Source: an uncultured beta proteobacterium
GTDB taxonomy: Bacteria > Pseudomonadota > Gammaproteobacteria > Burkholderiales > SG8-39
Assembly: GCA_902826155.1 (NCBI GenBank)
Contig: CADEDU010000044.1
Coordinates: forward strand, 1-19,746
Reading direction: 5' to 3'
Length of the DNA stretch: 19,746 bases
Numbering within the stretch: the stretch's first letter is position 1; each line of letters opens with the position of its first letter. Positions 14,553 through 19,746 of this stretch are shown here, piece after piece. The translations under genes and the position numbers were made by a program. The notes beneath the pieces were generated by a model that worked only from the letters and a program-made list of their open reading frames with translations, made no database searches and was not told the DNA's origin.

Positions 14553-15740
14553 TCAGGCTCCTGGATTGTTTGAGGCGTCGGCTCGCGGCGCGCGCGGCGG
14601 ACGTTGATCGAAGCGACGCTCGAACACGTCCTCGGCGATGCGGTTCTTCATCATCTCGATCGAACCGCCGGCGATCATCCAGCCGCGCGTGCGTCGCATG
14701 CAGTACTCCACCAGATGTTCCTGGCTGTAGCCGGTGGCGCCCATGATCTGCACCGACTCGTGCGCCGCATCGAAGCCGGCCTGATTGCAGGCGAGTTTCG
14801 CCAGAGAAGTTTCATCGGCTGAAGGCAGGCCGTCGCGCGCGTTGGTGGCGGCGCGGTGCAACAGCAACCGGGCGCTGTCGAGCTTGAGCGCCATGTCGGC
14901 GAACTTCCATTGCAGGCCCTGGAACTCACACAGCGCGCGTCCGAACTGCTTGCGGATCTTGGCGTGTTCGCGCGCCTGGTTGAATGCGTATTGGCCCAAG
15001 GCGAGGGCGCGCGAGCTGTTGCCCAGCCGCTCGACGTTGAATCCGGCGATCTGCTTCTTGAACCCACCCGGTCCGAGCAGCACGTTCTCGGCGGGGATGC
15101 GGCAGTTCTCGAAGTAGAGCGGTGCCCAGCGCTCGCCGCTCATGAACTCCGAGGGGGGGCCGACGGTGAAGCCGGGCGTGCCGCGCTCGATGATCACCGA
15201 GCCGATGCCGTCCAGCCCCGGACCGTAGCGAAGATAGATGAGGAAGATCGACGCGTCGGGACTGTGCGTCGAGAACACCTTCGAGCCGTTGACCACGAAG
15301 TGTTTGCCGTCGGCCTTGGCGCTGGTGCGCAACTCGGTCACTGCCGAGCCGGCTTCGGGTTCCGACATGCCCAGGCAGATCGCCGAGCGGCCGGCGATCA
15401 GATCGGGCAGCCAGCGCGCCTTCTGTTCGGGGGAGGCGTACTCGACGAAAGTGCGGATCGGTCCGAAGTTGCCGGCCTGCACGACATCCGCGCTGCGTGG
15501 ACACACCAGCGCAACCTGCTCGATGGCGAGCACTGCATCCATGAGCGATCCGCCCTGGCCGCCGTCGGCTTCGTCGAAGGTGATGCCGAGCAGGCCGGCG
15601 CCGGCCATCCATTGCGCGACGTCGAAGGGAAATCCCGGCTTGCGCGCGCGTGCCAATGCGCCTGCGGCGAGGTTCTGCTCGGCGAAACGGCGTACCTGGT
15701 CGACGAAGAGCTGCTGCTCCTCGCTCAATCGAAAATCCAC
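14553..15740 (-). CDS. Acyl-CoA dehydrogenase
   Basis: This FAD-dependent acyl-CoA dehydrogenase of 395 residues makes a 2,3-double bond in an acyl-CoA and passes electrons to ETF. Typical parts are SEEQQLFVDQVRRFA at the start, MSEPEAGSAVTEL (125-137), FVVNGSKVFSTHS, the IRKQFGRALCEFQ segment (262-274), and QIMGATGYSQEHLVE (331-345). The catalytic Glu of medium-chain enzymes (YEGT) is absent; the segment reads IAGGSIEMM (356-364). Glu237 in FNVERL matches the alternative catalytic position of isovaleryl-CoA dehydrogenase, suggesting branched substrates. The GTG at 15740 has GGGAG (15748-15752) seven bases upstream. The frame stays open far upstream antisense to the MmgE gene, but that extension is not coding. 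MaoC hydratase follows. Confidence 0.95.
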   Translation of the reverse strand: MDFRLSEEQQLFVDQVRRFAEQNLAAGALARARKPGFPFDVAQWMAGAGLLGITFDEADGGQGGSLMDAVLAIEQVALVCPRSADVVQAGNFGPIRTFVEYASPEQKARWLPDLIAGRSAICLGMSEPEAGSAVTELRTSAKADGKHFVVNGSKVFSTHSPDASIFLIYLRYGPGLDGIGSVIIERGTPGFTVGPPSEFMSGERWAPLYFENCRIPAENVLLGPGGFKKQIAGFNVERLGNSSRALALGQYAFNQAREHAKIRKQFGRALCEFQGLQWKFADMALKLDSARLLLHRAATNARDGLPSADETSLAKLACNQAGFDAAHESVQIMGATGYSQEHLVEYCMRRTRGWMIAGGSIEMMKNRIAEDVFERRFDQRPPRAPRADASNNPGA

Positions 15741-15777
15741 GCGGATTCTCCCGGAAAGGATTGGTGATGGCGCCGGA

Positions 15778-15806
15778 TTGGTAAATGCGCCGGCGGGCCG
15801 TATGCT
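15778..15806 (+). promoter_or_regulatory. Candidate sigma-70-type promoter for the MmgE-TctC-PanE operon
   Basis: TTGGTA (15778-15783) and TATGCT (15801-15806) are separated by exactly 17 bases; each matches its consensus at four of six positions. The site lies in the 120-base gap between the divergent acyl-CoA dehydrogenase and MmgE genes. Transcription would start near 15813, about 48 bases before the ATG at 15861. Confidence 0.45.
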
Positions 15807-15860
15807 AGCGGCTCTGCCGTGCGCGGGGCACAGCGCCTGCGCGGCATCGACACCCATCTC

Positions 15861-17222
15861 ATGACCGCAGCCCAAGGCGACTATCTCGAACAGCTCGCGC
15901 AATTCGTGTTGCGCACACCGCTCGATGCGATTCCCGCGAGCGTGATCGCACGCACCAAGGCGATCGTGATCGACACGTTGCCGGTGATCGCCGCCGGCAT
16001 GCGCTCGCCGAATCTGGTGTCGCTGTGCGAGCGGCAGCTGTTGAACGCGGCGCCCGGCGTTGCGTGGGTGATCGGTGCCGGACGCGTGACCAATCCGCTC
16101 GATGCGGCGATGTTGAACGGCATCGCCGGCGCGTGGTTCGATTACGACGAAGGCAACTTCCTCGCCAATGGTCATCCGGGTATCCAGGTGATTCCGGCGG
16201 CACTCGCCACGGCGCAGATGCATCACGCATCCGGTGCGGCGCTGCTGGGGGCGATTGCACTCGGCTACGAAGCGGTGGCACGCATCGGTGCGGCGACGAA
16301 GATGAAGCTGATCATCAATCCGCACGGTACCTACGGCGTGATCGGTGCGGCGCTTGCGGTCGCGCGGCTGAGCGGGCTCGATCCGGCGCAAGGGCGCGAG
16401 CTGGCAAGCCTTGCCGCGTCGTCGTGCATGGCGACCAACCGGCACACGATGCTCAACGGCGCAACAGTGCGCAATTTCTACGCCGGGCACAGCGGCTTCA
16501 TGGGGCAGATGGCAGTGCGGCTGGTGCAATCGGGCTTCACCGGGCCGGCCGATGGCGTCAACACCACCTTCAGCCTGGTGTTGGGCGATGGCTTTGCGCC
16601 GGCCACGTGCGTCGAGCGCCTGGGGGAGCGGTGGCTGTTGACCGAGGGCTATCTGAAGCTCTATCCGACGGCGCGCTACGTGCACTCGGCCATCGACGCG
16701 TTCATCGACGCGCTGGCCAGGTATAGCGAAGAGGCGCTCGATCCTGCGCTGGTCGAGCGCATCGATGTGCGCGCCTATGAGCTGGCGGCGTTCCTGAAGA
16801 ACAAGACGGTGACCAACTGGTTCGGCACGCGCTTCTCGATTCCGTTCGCGTTCGCCACGATTCTGGTCGGCAAGCGCAATGGGCTGGAAGCGTTCGGCGA
16901 CGAAGCCGTGGCTGACCCCGAGGTGCAGGCCCTGGCGCAGCGCGTCGAGGTGTCAGCCGATGCGGCGCTCACTGCGCGGTATCCGCGCGAGCAGCCGGTC
17001 GCGGTGACGATCCGGCTGCGCGACGGTCGGGTGCTCGACGGGACGTGTCGCATCACCAGCGGCGAACCGGGCAATCCCTATCCGCCCGGGCTGGTCGAGG
17101 CCAAGTACGATGCATTGGCGCATCCCATCTGGGGTGAGCAACGTTCGCGCTGGTTGCGGCGCGCGATTTCGGAAATGGAGAACTGTCCCGATGTGGCGAA
17201 GCTGGTGGATTTCGCGCCCTGA
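15861..17222 (+). CDS. MmgE/PrpD family protein
   Basis: This 453-residue protein belongs to the MmgE/PrpD family, which includes 2-methylcitrate dehydratase, cis-aconitate decarboxylase and iminodisuccinate epimerase. The all-helical domain opens with LAQFVLRTPLDAIPASVIAR, and the active-site region AWFDYDEGNFLANGHPG holds Asp94, Asp96 and His105. The middle carries FYAGHSGFMGQMAVRL, and the later LKLYPTARYVHSAIDA (near 272-287) corresponds to the KxYP/H segment of the family. The C-terminal domain is complete, ending near WGEQRSRWLRR. I prefer the ATG at 15861 to a GTG at 15819, since families normally begin a few residues before this helix; neither has a ribosome binding site. A TctC receptor overlaps its end. 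A small polycarboxylate is the likely substrate. Confidence 0.92.
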   Translation: MTAAQGDYLEQLAQFVLRTPLDAIPASVIARTKAIVIDTLPVIAAGMRSPNLVSLCERQLLNAAPGVAWVIGAGRVTNPLDAAMLNGIAGAWFDYDEGNFLANGHPGIQVIPAALATAQMHHASGAALLGAIALGYEAVARIGAATKMKLIINPHGTYGVIGAALAVARLSGLDPAQGRELASLAASSCMATNRHTMLNGATVRNFYAGHSGFMGQMAVRLVQSGFTGPADGVNTTFSLVLGDGFAPATCVERLGERWLLTEGYLKLYPTARYVHSAIDAFIDALARYSEEALDPALVERIDVRAYELAAFLKNKTVTNWFGTRFSIPFAFATILVGKRNGLEAFGDEAVADPEVQALAQRVEVSADAALTARYPREQPVAVTIRLRDGRVLDGTCRITSGEPGNPYPPGLVEAKYDALAHPIWGEQRSRWLRRAISEMENCPDVAKLVDFAP

Positions 17223-18195
17223 GCGTGTGCGTGGCTGTGGCTTGGTGTTGAGCGGCGTGATTGCCGCGCTCGCGAGTGCGATGGCGACGGCGCAGACCTG
17301 GCCGAATCGTCCGGTGCGTTTCGTTGTCACGCAATCGGCAGGCGGCAGCATCGACATCGCTGCGCGCACGATCGGCCAGCGTCTGAGCGAGACGCTCGGC
17401 CAGCAGTTCCTCGTCGACAACCGCGCCGGCGCCAACGGCATGATCGGCGCCGAGCTTGCGGCCAAGGCAGCGCCCGATGGCTACACGTTTCTGATGAGTT
17501 CGCCTTCAGCGCTGGCGATCAATCAGCACCTGTATCAGAAGGTGCCCTACGACGTTGCGCGCGATTTCGTGGCCGTCACGCAGACGACTTCGATCGCTTT
17601 CCTGATGGTGGTGAACGCGAATTCACCGCACAAGACGGTGGCCGACGTAGTCAACGCGGCGAAGGCGAAGGCAGAGTCGATCCGCTACGGATCGGCCGGG
17701 CCGGGCAATCAGAGTCATCTCGCTCCCGAGATGCTGGCGCAGGCCGGTGGCGTGAAGTTCCTGCATGTGCCGTACAAGGGCGAGGCACCAGCGACGGCCG
17801 ATCTGCTCTCCGGGCAGATCGACATGATCATCGGCACGATGCCCGGGCTGCTTCCGCATGTGCGCAGCGGCAAGCTGCGCGCGCTGGCGGTGTGTCAGCC
17901 GCAGCGATCCGGTGCGGTGCCCGATGTACCGACCATGGCCGAAGCGGGCTTTCCCGCGGTGCACGTGACAGGCTGGACGGCGATCGTGGCTCCCGCCGGC
18001 ACGCCCGCCGAGGTCGTGTCGCGGCTGCGCGATGAAGTGGCGAAAGTGCTCGGCACTGGTGAAGTGCGCGAGTTCCTGGCCAAGCAAGGGGCCGAGCCGG
18101 TCGGCAGCACGCCGGCCGCGTTCGCGGCGTTCATCAAGTCGGAGTCATCGAAGTGGGGTGCCGCGGTCAAGGCCGCGGGCTTGAAACCGGAGTGA
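17191..18195 (+). CDS. Tripartite tricarboxylate transporter substrate-binding protein (Bug/TctC family)
   Basis: This is a periplasmic receptor of 334 residues with the family pattern: WPNRPVRFVVTQSAGGSIDI after the signal peptide, FLVDNRAGANGMIGAELA, AAPDGYTFLMSSPS, and HVPYKGEAPATADLLSGQI. Likely signal cleavage is at ATA-QT (residue 34). The ATG at 17191 overlaps the MmgE end by 32 bases and has GGAG (17177-17180) ten bases upstream. A GTG at 17227, four bases after the MmgE stop, would give a shorter but acceptable signal peptide, so the start is uncertain. It lies between an MmgE/PrpD enzyme and a ketopantoate-reductase-like enzyme in one operon. It is the third TctC gene in the window, none with TctA/TctB. 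Confidence 0.93.
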   Translation: MWRSWWISRPERVRGCGLVLSGVIAALASAMATAQTWPNRPVRFVVTQSAGGSIDIAARTIGQRLSETLGQQFLVDNRAGANGMIGAELAAKAAPDGYTFLMSSPSALAINQHLYQKVPYDVARDFVAVTQTTSIAFLMVVNANSPHKTVADVVNAAKAKAESIRYGSAGPGNQSHLAPEMLAQAGGVKFLHVPYKGEAPATADLLSGQIDMIIGTMPGLLPHVRSGKLRALAVCQPQRSGAVPDVPTMAEAGFPAVHVTGWTAIVAPAGTPAEVVSRLRDEVAKVLGTGEVREFLAKQGAEPVGSTPAAFAAFIKSESSKWGAAVKAAGLKPE

Positions 18196-18218
18196 GGTGG
18201 ACTGACGTGGAACGAAGC

Positions 18219-19199
18219 ATGAACATCTGCATCGTCGGGATGGGCGCGATCGGTGGATTGATCGCCGCACGCCTGGTAGAAGCCGGGTTTGCATTGAACT
18301 GCCTCGCGCGCGGCGAGACGCTGCAGGCGCTGCGACAGCACGGCTTGCGAGTGCAGACCGAGGGCAAGATGCGCGCCTTCCAGGTGAAGGCGAGCGACGA
18401 CCCGCTGAAGCTGGGCAAGCAGGACATCATCATCGTCGCCGTGAAGGCACCGGCCCTGGCCGGACTCGCGCGGCAGCTCCGCACGCTCATGCATGGCGAG
18501 ACGATCGTCGTGCCTGCCATGAACGGCGTGCCATGGTGGTTCTTCGAGGGCTTCGGCGGACTATGCGAGGGCTTGAAGCTGCGCACCATCGATCCGGAAG
18601 GGATGATCGCGGCAAGCATCCCGACTCGTCAGGTGCTCGGCTGCGTGGTGCATCTGTCGGCCACCGTGCCGGAGCCCGGCATCGTGCGGCCTGCCGCGGG
18701 TAATCGCGTGATCATCGGCCAGCCCGACGGCGGACTCTCGCCCGCGAGCGTCAAGGTGGCCGAGGCGTTCCGGCGTGCGAAGTTCGACCTCGAAGTGTGC
18801 GATCAGATCCAGCGCGAGATCTGGTTCAAGCTGTGGGGCAACATGACGATGAATCCGGTCTCGTCATTCACCGGCGCCACTTGCGATCGCATTCTCGACG
18901 ATGAACTGGTGCGTGCGTTCCTGTCGCGATGCATGGCAGAAGCTGCCGCGATCGGCGCGCGCATCGGCATCCGCATCGAAGCCGACCCCGAAGAGCGTCA
19001 CGCCGTGACGCGCAAGCTCGGCGCGTTCAAGACCTCGATGCTGCAGGACGTCGAAGCCGGCAAGACGATCGAGCTGGATGCGCTGGTCTCGGTGGTGCGC
19101 GAGATCGGTCAGCAGCTGAAGATGGAAACGCCCTGGATCGACACCATGCTCGGGCTCACGCGGCTGTTCGCACGCGGGCGAGGGTTGTATCCGGGGTGA
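18219..19199 (+). CDS. Ketopantoate reductase family (ApbA/PanE-like) oxidoreductase
   Basis: This 326-residue NADP-dependent enzyme has the 2-dehydropantoate 2-reductase fold. The nucleotide motif is VGMGAIGG (6-13), with Arg31 positioned to bind NADP phosphate. VAVKAP carries Lys76, and AMNGVPWW (100-107) replaces the usual QNG loop. The catalytic lysine is Lys204 in EIWFKLWGNMTMNP, and KTSMLQDVEAGKTIELDAL (271-289) holds the late Ser and acidic residues. True PanE makes pantoate for coenzyme A; its place after an MmgE/PrpD gene and a TctC receptor suggests a catabolic paralogue acting on another 2-oxo or hydroxy acid. The ATG at 18219 is 23 bases after the TctC stop; a GTG at 18207 preceded by GAGG is an alternative. 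Confidence 0.9.
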   Translation: MNICIVGMGAIGGLIAARLVEAGFALNCLARGETLQALRQHGLRVQTEGKMRAFQVKASDDPLKLGKQDIIIVAVKAPALAGLARQLRTLMHGETIVVPAMNGVPWWFFEGFGGLCEGLKLRTIDPEGMIAASIPTRQVLGCVVHLSATVPEPGIVRPAAGNRVIIGQPDGGLSPASVKVAEAFRRAKFDLEVCDQIQREIWFKLWGNMTMNPVSSFTGATCDRILDDELVRAFLSRCMAEAAAIGARIGIRIEADPEERHAVTRKLGAFKTSMLQDVEAGKTIELDALVSVVREIGQQLKMETPWIDTMLGLTRLFARGRGLYPG

Positions 19200-19224
19200 G
19201 CGTGGGGAACGGTGATGCGCGCCG

Positions 19225-19746
19225 CTATTCGCCGGCGATGCGTAGGCGTTCCGGTGCGGTTGACACGACCGCGGCATCGGCCGCAGCAGTGATGCCCAGA
19301 TGCGGCGCCTCGAGATGCTGATGTCCGAGTTGCGCGACGTCATTGCACCCGAGCAGCGCCAGCACGCGGTCGATCTCGTCGCGATAGAGCGTGATTGCAC
19401 GCGCCGCGCCGGCTTCGCCCGCCGCGGCTACACCGTAGAGCGGGCCGCGTCCGAGCAGCACGCAATGGGCGCCCAGTGCCAGCGCCTTTACGACGTCGCT
19501 GCCGCGCCGGAATCCGCCGTCGACGATCACCGTGATGCGATTGCCCACGGCATCGACCACCGCGGGTAGCGAATCGATCGGGGCGCGCGCGCTGTCGAGG
19601 TTGCGCCCGCCGTGGTTCGAGACGATCACCGCGTCGGCGCCGTTGTCGGCGGCGAGCCGTGCATCGTCGGGATGGCTCAGCCCTTTGATCATCAGCGGGC
19701 CGCTCCAGATCTTGCGCAGTTCGCGCACGTCGGCCCAGTTGAGCGA
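19225..19746 (-). CDS. FMN-dependent alpha-hydroxyacid oxidase/dehydrogenase, C-terminal part (cut by window edge)
   Basis: Only the last 173 residues are inside the window; the frame runs in phase off the right edge, so the start lies beyond. It belongs to the glycolate oxidase / L-lactate / mandelate dehydrogenase family, which oxidises 2-hydroxy acids to 2-oxo acids with FMN. The visible part has the IKGL lysine, the active-site loop VSNHGGRNLD with the catalytic His and the substrate-binding Arg, the phosphate-binding VDGGFRRGSDVVKALALGA and GRGPLYG. It converges on the ketopantoate-reductase-like gene with a 25-base gap in which I see no terminator. The substrate is not known. Confidence 0.93.
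   Translation of the reverse strand, partial: SLNWADVRELRKIWSGPLMIKGLSHPDDARLAADNGADAVIVSNHGGRNLDSARAPIDSLPAVVDAVGNRITVIVDGGFRRGSDVVKALALGAHCVLLGRGPLYGVAAAGEAGAARAITLYRDEIDRVLALLGCNDVAQLGHQHLEAPHLGITAAADAAVVSTAPERLRIAGE

Noticed and set aside
15741..16685. Long open frame continuing the acyl-CoA dehydrogenase upstream for over 300 codons
   Set aside because: It lies antisense to the MmgE gene, has no family similarity, and the GTG at 15740 with a GGGAG site gives the normal N-terminus. High GC keeps antisense frames open.

Overview
The window is GC-rich and densely packed with metabolic genes. It has ABC and Bug-type (TctC) solute receptors, an Ldh2-family oxidoreductase, a MaoC hydratase, an acyl-CoA dehydrogenase and an MmgE/PrpD protein, but no RNA genes. 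Three separate TctC/Bug receptor genes without any TctA/TctB membrane genes is typical of Burkholderiales (Betaproteobacteria). I infer a chromosomal catabolic region of such an organism; the species cannot be read from the sequence.

Layout. (1) 1-513: the end of a basic, Lys/Arg-rich protein of unknown function, followed by a short direct repeat. (2) 514-5075, minus strand: NitT/TauT-type ABC receptor, then a REP-like repeat cluster, FAD aromatic hydroxylase, SDR dehydrogenase and a TctC receptor. (3) 5151-9604, plus strand, divergent from block 2: ABC ATPase, permease, cupin, Ldh-family oxidoreductase, Rid-family protein and a type I extradiol dioxygenase. (4) 9646-11370, minus strand: Asp/Glu racemase-like protein and an orphan lipoprotein ABC receptor. 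(5) 11520-13654, plus strand: tartrate/D-malate dehydrogenase and a TctC receptor. (6) 13690-15740, minus strand: acyl-CoA dehydrogenase and MaoC hydratase. (7) 15861-19199, plus strand: MmgE/PrpD protein, TctC receptor and a ketopantoate-reductase-like protein. (8) 19225 to the right edge, minus strand: the C-terminal part of an FMN-dependent alpha-hydroxyacid oxidase.

Blocks 2 and 3 are the most interesting part. They share a 75-base divergent promoter region and look like one functional unit: receptor, ATPase and permease import a compound, a flavin monooxygenase hydroxylates the ring and an extradiol dioxygenase opens it. The SDR, Ldh-family enzyme, cupin and Rid protein would process the products. 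The Rid protein, and an Ldh family that includes cyclic imine reductases, hint at a nitrogen-containing aromatic or heterocyclic substrate; this is inference. No hydrolase for the ring-cleavage product is present, so the pathway is incomplete here or unusual. The later blocks repeat a pattern of one extracytoplasmic receptor beside one or two organic-acid or acyl-CoA enzymes. No transcriptional regulator is encoded anywhere in the 19.7 kb.
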